A stretch of DNA of 24,720 nt, taken from NCBI GenBank assembly GCA_023228025.1, contig JALOCD010000062.1, positions 1-24,720 on the forward strand. Direction: 5' to 3'. The notes beneath the pieces were generated by a model, which saw only the letters and a program-made list of their open reading frames with translations, was not told where the DNA came from and did no database searches. A program made the translations under genes and the position numbers. Source of the stretch: Prolixibacteraceae bacterium (GTDB taxonomy: Bacteria; Bacteroidota; Bacteroidia; Bacteroidales; Prolixibacteraceae). Shown here one piece after another: positions 9,175 through 17,170 of this stretch (within the stretch, counting starts at the first letter, position 1; each line of letters opens with the position of its first letter).

Positions 9175-10527
9175 TCAGGGAACAATACCCCCATTATTGG
9201 CAATTACTAATTTTATCTGACAAAATGGAACATTCAAGGGGCTTGTTTTTAATTGGCATGCCAACGCGGCGGCAACTCCTGCAGCCTGCCCCATCGCCAT
9301 ACATGATGCCTGGACTCTTAGTGCTGAGTTGGCTAAACGGTCGCTGCTCACGCAACGGCCAGCTACAATCAGGTTTTTGCTGTTATTTGGAATCATAGCC
9401 CTTAAAGGAATAGTCGCAACAGTACCTTCTTCCAAATGTTTTGGAACTACCCCATTTTTGTCGTGTAAATCAATAGGGTAAAATGAATTGCAAACCGAAT
9501 CATCGAAAATCTTTCCAGATATATAATCATTGTGGGTGATCTGGTAAAGCCCCTCAATTCGGTAAGTTTCCCTTACACCGGTTTCAGGTTGCATGGATAA
9601 TAGCTTTGTTTTTTCGCAATCCGGAAGCTTACGCAAAAAACGCAGCATTTTCAGCAAGGAGGTTCGTCCTTTGATATTGGCAATAGAATGTAATTCGGAA
9701 GTGCTTGAATCTGCTCCTGCGATATGCTGGACATTATCACCTGCACTCTTCAAAAGGGCAGAAATATTATAAAACTCTTCTTTGGCTATTTTCCCATTCG
9801 TCACTGCTTCATTATACTGATTCTGTATCTTTTTCATATCAAGCGACCCAAAGTCATATCCTCCGATTTTGAACATCAGGGTTCCTGGTTGTGTTTCCTT
9901 TTCACGCAAAACGTTGAACCCGGCGAGAGAAGTTACGGCGGCATTTCCGGTACAATCGACCAATTGGTTACATATAATTTTTGTATGGGAACCCTTCCCT
10001 ATGGTTTCAACTTCCCAGTTTTTCCCGTTAAACTTAGTATCGATTGGCGTTTCGTAGTAGCGAATTTTAACTCCAACCTCCAGACACTTTTCTTCAGCCA
10101 GAAGGGCATATAAATATCCATTTAAACGTATTTGGTGTTTCCAGTGCTCCCTGCCCGTTGGAATTGAAAAATCCGGTAGTTCTCCATCATCAAGTTTAAC
10201 GGCCTCGGTTACCAATTCCCAGCCAATGCCACGAATAATTTGCTTGCCCCAAGCATGAAATAAGCCAGGAAAAGAAACTCCGCCAGTGGTTGTTGTTCCT
10301 CCCAGTTGACTACCATTTTCGACCAATATGGTTGAACAGCCAGCGCGTGCAGCCTGTATAGCAGCAATAACACCGGCAGTTCCTCCACCAACTACCAAAA
10401 TATCGGTCTTTATTGGATTTGCTGGTTTTTTACTTAAAGAGGTTGCTTCTGCAAAAACCGGGATGAAACTTCCTAATGAAATACCACCCAAAGTCATGAG
10501 CATAGTCCTCCTTGCAATTTTTGTCAT
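9175..10527 (-). CDS. FAD-dependent oxidoreductase with twin-arginine signal
   Basis: A 450-residue protein from the ATG at 10527. This start is chosen because it gives a Tat-like signal: MTKIARRTMLM with Arg6-Arg7, then a hydrophobic stretch ending near VFAEA. An in-frame ATG at 10569 would add 14 residues and overlap the upstream gene. The FAD-binding Rossmann motif is VVGGGTAG (Gly47-Gly52), followed by Glu at the end of strand two. The C-terminal MGQAAGVAAALA completes the FAD site (FAD_oxidored family, PF12831). Homologues are common in Bacteroidota polysaccharide loci, sometimes labelled xanthan-lyase-like, but their reaction is not generally established. A Tat route fits a flavoprotein folded with FAD in the cytoplasm. 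It lies 13 bp after the paralogous 10541-12142 gene. Substrate unknown; oxidation of a sugar is a guess from context. Confidence 0.8.
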   Translation of the reverse strand: MTKIARRTMLMTLGGISLGSFIPVFAEATSLSKKPANPIKTDILVVGGGTAGVIAAIQAARAGCSTILVENGSQLGGTTTTGGVSFPGLFHAWGKQIIRGIGWELVTEAVKLDDGELPDFSIPTGREHWKHQIRLNGYLYALLAEEKCLEVGVKIRYYETPIDTKFNGKNWEVETIGKGSHTKIICNQLVDCTGNAAVTSLAGFNVLREKETQPGTLMFKIGGYDFGSLDMKKIQNQYNEAVTNGKIAKEEFYNISALLKSAGDNVQHIAGADSSTSELHSIANIKGRTSLLKMLRFLRKLPDCEKTKLLSMQPETGVRETYRIEGLYQITHNDYISGKIFDDSVCNSFYPIDLHDKNGVVPKHLEEGTVATIPLRAMIPNNSKNLIVAGRCVSSDRLANSALRVQASCMAMGQAAGVAAALACQLKTSPLNVPFCQIKLVIANNGGIVP

Positions 10528-10540
10528 CGCTCGTAAATTT

Positions 10541-12142
10541 TCATTGAATGATATTGTTTTGCAATTCAAGGATTTGTCCCTTCTCCTCTAATTTTTTTGC
10601 CAATTGTTTATAGTTGATTTTTTGAACCGAAGTTCTTCCATCGATAGCCAAAGAAGCTGCAACACCTGCACTCTCACCAAGGATCATCCATGCAGGTTCA
10701 ACTCGTATAGATGAAAAAGCTACATGAGATGCAGACAGACAAACCGGAACCAGGAGATTTGCGCATTCATTTTCCTTTGGAGTAATTGACCGATACGGAA
10801 TTTGATAAGGTTGGCCAATCTCACGGTTTTTAATATGAACCGGGAATATGGTTCCTTCATTCAAAAAAGCATCGGCATTAATTGCAATACGCTGGCAATC
10901 ATGCGAATCTATCGGGAATGACCCTATTCCTATTGGGGCAGGTTTTTCAATATTTTCAAGGATATCGGACTGGGTTAAAACATAATCTCCAACCATTCGT
11001 CTTCCTTCCCTTACATATAAAACCGGTGGAAAATGGTCAGATGATTGAAATTCATCTTTTGCATATCCAAGTTTTTCCATTCGATTGCGAATATTTTCCG
11101 GTACGGAAGAGTCGGTCATTAAAAAGTACAGAAGTCCTTCGGTATAATCTTTATGCAATTTCCATATTTCTTTTCTTTTTTCAGGTTTTGCTTCGGGATA
11201 ATCCCAGTTCTCACCAACCAATCCCATTGACAGTTGTAACCCGATTCCGTTGTTCCCATCAAACTTATTTCCGGGAATAGGATACATATCAAAAAGAATA
11301 CGGGTTTCAGGAAAGATCTTGTAATATCGACGAAAAAGTTCATACAATTCAGGATCGTAGTTTTTAGGTTTTCTGAAGGGTATTTGATTATTTGGATCTG
11401 CTGAGAGGCATAGCCGGAAACTATAAGTCATAATCCTTTGATCACCTTGACCCTCGGGTGCTTTTTGATTACCTGAAATGAGTGGTAGCACTACATTTTT
11501 ATCATTGGTTGCCGATACTGAAACTATATTTTTTGGATATGTTGCACCGGCAAGAGATTCGTCATATTCATCCCTGCCTTCACGGCCTACACGGTATCCA
11601 ACTTTGGCTGCGGCAAGCAAATCGCCCTCATAACTTGCGTCGATAAAAACTTTTGCTGAAAATCGCTTTTTTGAATATGTATTCAGAGCTACTATGTAAT
11701 TTTCTTTTTTATCAACTGATTTCAGGGTTTCATTTAATACAACCAGAACACTGGCTTCTTTGAGTATTTCACTAAAAACCTTCTCAGCAACATGAGGTTC
11801 ATATGTCCATGGTCTTGTATCCTTCTCCGACACTTGATAAGGCAATTTTATTCCTTTATTAATATATTCCGTTTCAACCCTTTTATGAAATTCCTCAAAA
11901 ATACCACCCAAAGTTTCCCGGGCCATCTGATTGGAATCACTAAAACTGAGACCTCCGCTCATTATGCCGCCAACAAGAGGAAGAGGTTCCACAATAACCA
12001 CGGATTTACCTTCTCTTGAAGCCGCAATTGCCGCGGTTATACCAGCAGGGGTTGCCCCATAAACTACAACATCAAATGATCGGGAATAACAGCTCAAACT
12101 AAGGAGAAAAAGCAATTTTATTGAAATGAGATATTTAACCAT
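10541..12142 (-). CDS. FAD-dependent oxidoreductase (PF12831 type) with Sec-type N-terminus
   Basis: A 533-residue protein with a hydrophobic N-terminus (residues 4-18) and a Cys18 in LSLSC, so it may be exported by Sec or be a lipoprotein with a poor lipobox. The dinucleotide motif is VVVYGATPAGITAA (Gly29 to Gly34), the GATPAG variant of GxGxxG seen in this family. Further family marks are VIVEP at the end of beta-2, FIDASYEGDLLAAA, VGREGRDEY, and the C-terminal ILGESAGVAASLA. It is longer than its downstream neighbour and differs in export signal, so the pair is probably functionally distinct rather than redundant. It is the first gene after the terminator that closes susD, so transcription of the enzyme run probably starts in the 88 bp between 12143 and 12230. 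I could not recognise a convincing promoter there. Confidence 0.8.
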   Translation of the reverse strand: MVKYLISIKLLFLLSLSCYSRSFDVVVYGATPAGITAAIAASREGKSVVIVEPLPLVGGIMSGGLSFSDSNQMARETLGGIFEEFHKRVETEYINKGIKLPYQVSEKDTRPWTYEPHVAEKVFSEILKEASVLVVLNETLKSVDKKENYIVALNTYSKKRFSAKVFIDASYEGDLLAAAKVGYRVGREGRDEYDESLAGATYPKNIVSVSATNDKNVVLPLISGNQKAPEGQGDQRIMTYSFRLCLSADPNNQIPFRKPKNYDPELYELFRRYYKIFPETRILFDMYPIPGNKFDGNNGIGLQLSMGLVGENWDYPEAKPEKRKEIWKLHKDYTEGLLYFLMTDSSVPENIRNRMEKLGYAKDEFQSSDHFPPVLYVREGRRMVGDYVLTQSDILENIEKPAPIGIGSFPIDSHDCQRIAINADAFLNEGTIFPVHIKNREIGQPYQIPYRSITPKENECANLLVPVCLSASHVAFSSIRVEPAWMILGESAGVAASLAIDGRTSVQKINYKQLAKKLEEKGQILELQNNIIQ

Positions 12143-12230
12143 TATTATCGCAAATAGAATTTAAAAAATAATAAGTGAATAACTTAAAGAAAGAATACCC
12201 CCATATACCTGGATATTCCTTGTTAATTAA

Positions 12231-12265
12231 AATAGTCCCGATCTGTAATTATGACCGGGACTATT
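12231..12265 (-). terminator. Rho-independent terminator after the susD remnant
   Basis: A perfect 10-bp stem (AATAGTCCCG at 12231-12240 with CGGGACTATT at 12256-12265) and a 15-nt loop. On the minus strand it lies 10 bp past the susD stop and is followed by TTTAATTAA. It separates susD from the FAD-enzyme genes. Confidence 0.8.
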
Positions 12266-12275
12266 CATGTTAAAT

Positions 12276-13296
12276 TTAATAACCAGGATTTTGATCTTTT
12301 GAAGGATCGAGTGCCTTGTTGTAACTTAATTCAGAGATTGGGATTGGCCATAGATATGCTTTTTCAGCAATTGTAATCCCTTTCGCAGCTTTAATAACTT
12401 CTGCTGCTTTTCCTGTCCGTTTAAGATCATACCATCTTTTCCCCTCAAAAATAAATTCATAAAGCCGTTCTTGTAAAACTAAATCCCGAAAGCTTTCTTT
12501 ATTATAATCTGTCATTGTGAAATCAACTGATGAGGCCGTTTTCGGATCTTTGCCATAGGCTCTGCGATGAACCTTATTGATGGCTTCAACTCCTTCGGTG
12601 GTTGGGCCAGTGGCTGCCATACATGAAGCTTCAGCATAAATTAGCAAGGCATCTGAATACCTATAAACTGGAAGATCATTACCTGCACCAAGATTACTTT
12701 CAACTGCTTTTGCATCTACATATTTACTACATACCAAAGTAGTTGGCCCCAATCCAAAATCAATCTGGTTCCATAAACTTTTACGAATATCTCCAACATT
12801 CCAAGATTTATAATATGGAAGGCTGGCATCACTATAATGAGCATAAGCGCCACCATAGTTAAAATATCCGGTACTTGGATGGTTTAGTACGAAATCTATC
12901 CAATTGCCTTGCCCTGGTTGTCTGGAGTATTTAAAATAGAAGATTTCTTCTGTACTTGTTATAATTTCGGGACCGAAAATATTGATCTGAAAGTCTTCTT
13001 TTTTTGTGACCGGGACCAAAGTATATTTGTTAGACTGAATAACCTCATTTGCTTTATCTCTGGCTTTGGCGTAGTCGCCAAGTGTCAAATAAACCTCAGC
13101 AAAAAGTGTTTTTGCTGCATACTTGGATGGTCTACCTGCTTCGGATGGGTTTTCGGGCAAATTAGCATCAGCAAAAATAAGGTCATTAATGATAAATTTA
13201 TAAATATCACTTACAGAGCTTTTCGGAACATCTCTATCCTTTAGGTTTTCTTCTGTTCTCAGTGGGATACTACCCCAACATCTCACTAAATCTCCT
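12276..13296 (-). pseudogene. SusD/RagB-family outer-membrane glycan-binding lipoprotein, 5'-truncated
   Basis: About 338 codons of a SusD-type protein remain. The C-terminal marks are clear: GKRWYDLKRTG, YLWPIPISELSYNK, and the terminal QNPGY. A TPR-like helix pair (KTLFAEVYLTLGDYAKARDKA) lies near residue 60. The frame begins inside the gene: the DLVRCWGSIPLRTEE stretch at about 13250-13292 normally lies well inside SusD, after the signal peptide and first helices. A GTG at 13286 could be read as a start, but it is an internal Val codon of the family motif. The coding match ends at about 13292-13296, exactly where the terminal repeat of the RAYT element begins. The missing N-terminus includes the lipobox, so any product would not reach the cell surface. 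No susC is visible. Functionally this is a remnant. Confidence 0.82.
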
Positions 13297-13349
13297 CGCT
13301 GGTGCGGATTTGCAATCCGCGCCCCGCAGACCGGAGATTTGCAATCTCC
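13297..13349. repeat. Left terminal repeat: two REP-like hairpins
   Basis: Outer hairpin GCGGATT-TGC-AATCCGC (13304-13320) and inner hairpin GGAGATT-TGC-AATCTCC (13333-13349), separated by GCCCCGCAGACC. The first 35 bp match the right repeat perfectly in inverse orientation. The GATT-loop-AATC core is shared by all hairpins. Confidence 0.85.
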
Positions 13350-13425
13350 ATTTTACTATTCCAATTATTAGAAAATTTACCACATAAATTTCTCTTTCCC
13401 ATTTTTTTGCGGTAAATTGATAGCT

Positions 13426-13968
13426 ATGGGAATTCGGAATAAAATATCCCCCGGTAATGTTTACTTTGTTACATTGACTATTGTCGAATGGATTGATATT
13501 TTTACCCGACCGGCATATAAATACCTTGTAATTGATGCGCTAAATTATTGCGTTGCCATGAAAGGTCTGAAAATTTATTGCTGGTGTCTGATGAGTAACC
13601 ACCTCCATATGATTGCCAGTGCCTCTGAAGACAATAATCTGGCTGATATTCTGCGCGATTTAAAAAAATTCACAAGCAAACAGATTGTGGAAACAATAAA
13701 GAAGATTCCTGAAAGCAGACAAGATTGGCTTTTGAATTTGTTTTGGTACGCTGGGAAAAACAATAAGAAGATAAAATACTAGAAGGTTTGGCAAGACGGG
13801 AATTGTGCAAAAGAGATAAATTCGGATGAATTCCTTGATCAAAAGATGGAGTATATCCATTTGAACCCTGTTCGTGCTGAAATTGTGACAGATCCAATTG
13901 ACTATTTATACAGTTCTGCAAGGGATTATGCAGGGACGAAAGGATTGGTGAATATAGAATTTGTCTAG
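13426..13968 (+). pseudogene. REP-associated tyrosine transposase (Y1_Tnp), interrupted by amber stop
   Basis: A 181-codon frame whose best start is ATG at 13426 (MGIRNKISPGNVYFVTLT); an in-frame TTG nine bases upstream is less likely. The HUH motif is SNHLHMI, at about residues 60-66. A TAG at 13780-13782 interrupts the frame, but the same frame then runs on without a shift through VWQDGNCAKEIN and YIHLNPVRAEIV, both family-typical, to TAG at 13966-13968. The simplest explanation is a single C-to-T change of a CAG codon (KY-Q-KVWQDGN). The upstream fragment keeps the HUH pair but loses the YxHLNPVR helix region, where the nucleophilic tyrosine probably lies. The product should therefore be inactive unless the stop is suppressed. 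The domain acts on single-stranded REP hairpins such as those flanking it. Confidence 0.85.
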
Positions 13969-13972
13969 CGCT

Positions 13973-14026
13973 GTCGGATTACAAATCCGACGTCTGCGGG
14001 GCGCGGATTGCAAATCCGCACCAGCG
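13973..14026. repeat. Right terminal repeat: two REP-like hairpins
   Basis: Inner hairpin GTCGGATT-ACA-AATCCGAC (13973-13991) and outer hairpin GCGGATT-GCA-AATCCGC (14003-14019). Positions 13992-14026 are the exact reverse complement of 13297-13331. The inner hairpin differs in sequence from the left one yet keeps full pairing. Confidence 0.85.
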
Positions 14027-14038
14027 GGACCAGCGGGC

Positions 14039-16978
14039 TCATCCCGTGGGTCTCGCCTTGTACGGGAGCTTCGCCATCTTTTCGATCTCCACGGAGGGGA
14101 AGCCGAACTCCTCCACCACCTTGCCCAAAATCAAGTAGACCCCCGGTCCTTTGAACGGGTAGTTCTTCAGCGAATCAGGGAAGTGCACCGTGTCGAAGAA
14201 ATTACCTGTGCAATCGATGAAGGTGCCGAAGTGCATGATCTCCCGCTTGCTGGTCCTGACATATTTGATGGTGACCATCCGGCCTACCATCCTGATCGTC
14301 TTCCCGACATGCGCCACAAGCTCCCTGGCCATCACCTCGCCCCTGAAACCGGTCTGGAGCAGGTCGAACAGGCTCATGCTGACCGGAAATCCCAGCAGCT
14401 CTATCTCATCGTAGGCATCCTCGATCGGGGAATATTCCAGCACCGGCATTTCGAAACGCTTGTGCTGAACCGGAAACATACCGACCGAATCTGTCCGGAC
14501 GGGAACCCGCTTCAAATAGAGTTGCGACTCCCATAGCAGGGAGCATTTGTTCTCCTCCAGGCTACGGAAGGCCCCCAGCCGGACCAATATCACCAGCTGC
14601 TCCTTGCCGATCGGGACCCGGTCGATAAATTCGTGGATGGAGCGGAAGGGCCCGTGGCACTTGCGCTCGCTGACGATCAGGTCGATGGTGACGCTCTCCA
14701 GGTTCTGAACATGGATAAATCCCATAAAAATGGTCTTGCCGATAATCCTGGTAAGGTTCAGGCTCCGGTTGATGCAGGGCAGCTCGATGGCAGCGCCCTG
14801 CCGCTGCGCTTCGTTGAAATAGACCCAGGTGTGGTAAAATCCCCCGAAATTGTTGATCACCGCCACCATAAACTCGAGCGGATAGTGCGCCTTCAGGTAG
14901 AGGCTCTGGAAGCTTTCGACGGCGTAAGAGGCGGAGTGGGCCTTCGAAAAGGAGTAACCCGCGAAGGATTCGATCTGCCTCCACACCTCCCTGGACAACT
15001 CCTCGGAATGGCCCATCTCCCTGCAGTTGGCAAAATATTTCTCTTCGATCTGTTTGAACTCCCTGAGCGAACGGTATTTCCCCGACATGGCGCGCCTGAG
15101 CACATCGGCTTCGGCCAGGTCCAATCCGGCAAAATGGTGGGCCACTTTGATTACATCCTCCTGGTACACCATCACGCCGTAGGTTTCGCTCAACTGCTCC
15201 TTCATGATGGGATGGAGGTAGGTGAAATCGTTGGGGTGGTGAAATCGCCGGATGTACTCGCGCATCATTCCCGATTTGGCCACACCGGGACGGATGATCG
15301 AACTGGCCGCCACCAGGCTGATGTAGTTGTCGCACCGCAGCTTTTTCAGCAGTCCGCGCATGGCGGGGCTCTCTATATAAAAACAGCCGATGGTTTCGCC
15401 GTCCTTTAGCTGTTGCCTGACTTTTTCGTTTACAAAGAATTGATCTACCTGGTGGATGTCGATCTCTTTTCCATGGTTTTCCATGATAATTTCCACTGCC
15501 TCTTTGATATGGCCGATCCCCCGCTGACTGAGGATATCCAGCTTCTCGAAACCCATCTCCTCGGCGATGTACATATCCCACTGGGTGGTCAGGAACCCTT
15601 TGGGCGGCATGTCCAAGGCGGTATAATAGGAGATGGGCTCTTCCGTCACGAGCATGCCGCCGGCGTGAATCGTCCGCATGTTGGGAAAATCGAGCACCTC
15701 CTGCCCCAGCGTCTTGATCAGATTGGCTGTCTCGTAGTTGTTGTAGCTGTTTTGCGGATCGTTCACCAGCAGGTCGATCTCCTCTTTGGGCAATCCGAAC
15801 ACCTTGCCCAGCTCCCTGAGGATCGACTTGTCGCGAAAGGTGGAGGTGGCGCCCAGCAGGGCGGCATGGTTCTTCCCGTATCTTTTGAAGATGTAGTCCT
15901 GCACCTGGTCGCGGTCCTTCCAGGAGAAATCGATGTCGAAATCGGGCGGACTGGTCCGTTTGGGGTTGAGAAACCGTTCGAAATAGAGGTCCAGCTTGAT
16001 GGGATCCACATCGGTGATACGCAGGCAGTAGGCCACGATGCTGTTGGCGCCGCTTCCCCGCCCGACATGGTAAAAACCCCTCGACATGCTGTAGTGGATG
16101 ACATCCCAGGCGATCAGGAAATAGGAGGAGAAACCGAGGTTGTCGATGATCTCCAGCTCATGTTTGATCCGCTCCTTCGCGACCTGGTTATTTTTTCCGT
16201 AGCGGTACAACATCCCGTCGTTGGCCAGCTTCTGCAGGAGAAGCCGGTCGTCCTCTTTGGTCTTGCTGTAGGTTCGCTTGTTCTTGTTTACTTTGAATTC
16301 GATGTCGATGGCACACTGCTCCATCAGCCACTCCGTGTTTTCGATGATCTCGGGATAGTATTGAAAGAGCTCGTGCAGTTTCCATGGAGGTACCATTACC
16401 TGATCGGGATCGGCAAACTGGTTCGGCTGCAGTTTGCTCAGCAGGGTGTTGTGGTCGATGGCGCGCAGGCATTTGTGGATCAGCAGCGATTTGTCGTCCA
16501 GGAAGGTGACGGGTTGCCACACCACCAGTTTCTCGGGATGGTTGAGGTAACCGGAGGTGATGAGTTTGTTGATCTGATGGGGCCGGATACCGGTGAATTC
16601 GTTGTCGGCCAGCACCGAACCGGGCATCTTCCCGAAGGGATAGATCACAAATACCTGGCTGAAATCCGGAGCCTCCTCCTCAAATTTTTTCCCGCTCAGG
16701 TTGTGTTGGGTGAGGTACTCGTTCAGCTCTTTGAACCCCTCCCTGTTTTTGGCGATCCCGACAAAGAGCAGTTCGTCTCCGTTCCGAAACTCCACCCCGG
16801 CAATGGGCCTGATGTTCCGTTCCTTCGCCTTTTTGATGAATTCGGGGATCCCCATGGAGGTGTTGATATCCGTCAGTGCAAGCGCGGATATCCCATTCAC
16901 CACGGCCTGATCCAGCAACTGGTCGATGCCCATGGTGCCGTAGCGGAGGCTGTAGTAGGAGTGTGTGTTGAGGTACAT
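14039..16978 (-). CDS. dnaE: Short DnaE-type DNA polymerase III alpha subunit, putative translesion/mutagenesis polymerase (DnaE2/ImuC-like)
   Basis: A 979-residue C-family polymerase, shorter than the usual 1150-1250 of replicative DnaE. The N-terminal PHP domain begins LNTHSYYSLRYG. Relative to the canonical LHTHSxYS and ALTDHG motifs it has Asn4 for His and Ile38 for His, so PHP metal binding is probably lost. The palm carries GRGSGANSIVAY (307-318), PDFDIDF with Asp346/348/350, and Asp481 in LDILSQRG, the expected catalytic carboxylates. Fingers and helix-hairpin-helix regions follow. An OB-fold lies near the end (about 890-965, IKYVRTSKREIMHFGTF). It lies 199 bp after dinB on the same strand, with a divergent LexA-like gene upstream. 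That arrangement is typical of inducible mutagenesis cassettes. MYLNTHSYYS is a natural family N-terminus, but no Shine-Dalgarno-like site precedes it because the heptamer array reaches the ATG. An error-prone lesion-bypass role is inferred from family and context. Confidence 0.85.
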   Translation of the reverse strand: MYLNTHSYYSLRYGTMGIDQLLDQAVVNGISALALTDINTSMGIPEFIKKAKERNIRPIAGVEFRNGDELLFVGIAKNREGFKELNEYLTQHNLSGKKFEEEAPDFSQVFVIYPFGKMPGSVLADNEFTGIRPHQINKLITSGYLNHPEKLVVWQPVTFLDDKSLLIHKCLRAIDHNTLLSKLQPNQFADPDQVMVPPWKLHELFQYYPEIIENTEWLMEQCAIDIEFKVNKNKRTYSKTKEDDRLLLQKLANDGMLYRYGKNNQVAKERIKHELEIIDNLGFSSYFLIAWDVIHYSMSRGFYHVGRGSGANSIVAYCLRITDVDPIKLDLYFERFLNPKRTSPPDFDIDFSWKDRDQVQDYIFKRYGKNHAALLGATSTFRDKSILRELGKVFGLPKEEIDLLVNDPQNSYNNYETANLIKTLGQEVLDFPNMRTIHAGGMLVTEEPISYYTALDMPPKGFLTTQWDMYIAEEMGFEKLDILSQRGIGHIKEAVEIIMENHGKEIDIHQVDQFFVNEKVRQQLKDGETIGCFYIESPAMRGLLKKLRCDNYISLVAASSIIRPGVAKSGMMREYIRRFHHPNDFTYLHPIMKEQLSETYGVMVYQEDVIKVAHHFAGLDLAEADVLRRAMSGKYRSLREFKQIEEKYFANCREMGHSEELSREVWRQIESFAGYSFSKAHSASYAVESFQSLYLKAHYPLEFMVAVINNFGGFYHTWVYFNEAQRQGAAIELPCINRSLNLTRIIGKTIFMGFIHVQNLESVTIDLIVSERKCHGPFRSIHEFIDRVPIGKEQLVILVRLGAFRSLEENKCSLLWESQLYLKRVPVRTDSVGMFPVQHKRFEMPVLEYSPIEDAYDEIELLGFPVSMSLFDLLQTGFRGEVMARELVAHVGKTIRMVGRMVTIKYVRTSKREIMHFGTFIDCTGNFFDTVHFPDSLKNYPFKGPGVYLILGKVVEEFGFPSVEIEKMAKLPYKARPTG

Positions 16979-17118
16979 GGGGAGAGTGGAGAGTGGAGAG
17001 TGGAGAGTTGAAAGTTGAAAGTTGAGAGTTGAAAGTTGAAAGTTGAAAGTGGAGAGTTGAGAGTTGAAAGTTGAGAGTTGAAAGTTGAAAGTTGAAAGTG
17101 GAGAGTTGAGAGTTGAAA
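16979..17118. repeat. Heptamer array, 20 x GT(T/G)GA(A/G)A, abutting the dnaE start codon
   Basis: Nineteen uninterrupted heptamers (GTTGAAA, GTTGAGA, GTGGAGA) fill 16986-17118, and a twentieth with one mismatch (GGGGAGA) at 16979-16985 touches the dnaE ATG. Heptamers 6-12 (17021-17069) and 13-19 (17070-17118) are identical, a perfect 49-bp tandem duplication. On the dnaE strand the array is pyrimidine-rich (CTTTCAAC/CTCTCAAC). Confidence 0.95.
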
Positions 17119-17170
17119 GTGGGAAACAGGGAAGATGAGAGCGTGAGAAGATGGGAGAACGGAGTGGGGG

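Larger units (their letters stand above)
13297..14026 (+). mobile_element. RAYT (REP-associated tyrosine transposase) element with 35-bp inverted repeats
   Basis: About 730 bp bounded by perfect 35-bp inverted repeats (13297-13331 and 13992-14026), each containing palindromic REP-like hairpins. It encloses one Y1_Tnp-type gene on the plus strand. This is the layout of a REPtron, in which the transposase lies between the repeats it acts on. It sits between the broken end of susD and the dnaE stop codon. The 9-bp ACCAGCGGG pair at 14020-14037 is at the right end only and is not a target duplication. The element is probably immobile now because its gene carries a premature stop, unless copies elsewhere supply transposase. 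Confidence 0.75.

Noticed and set aside
13284..13286. GTG as a genuine start of an intact shorter SusD
   Set aside because: The surrounding residues DLVRCWGSIPL continue upstream of the GTG and belong to the interior of the family. The signal peptide and lipobox would be absent.
14020..14037. ACCAGCGGG pair as a target-site duplication
   Set aside because: Both copies are at the right end of the element and overlap its terminal repeat. Nothing matching lies outside the left end.
15413..17011. Long plus-strand open frame (532 codons) opposite dnaE
   Set aside because: It is antisense to a gene with clear catalytic motifs in a GC-rich region where antisense frames stay open. Its translation shows no domain and it has no start context. 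The smaller frames at 14633-15409, 14562-15581 and 17331-18050 were rejected for the same reason.
16979..17118. Heptamer array as a CRISPR
   Set aside because: Units are 7 bp, contiguous and without spacers.
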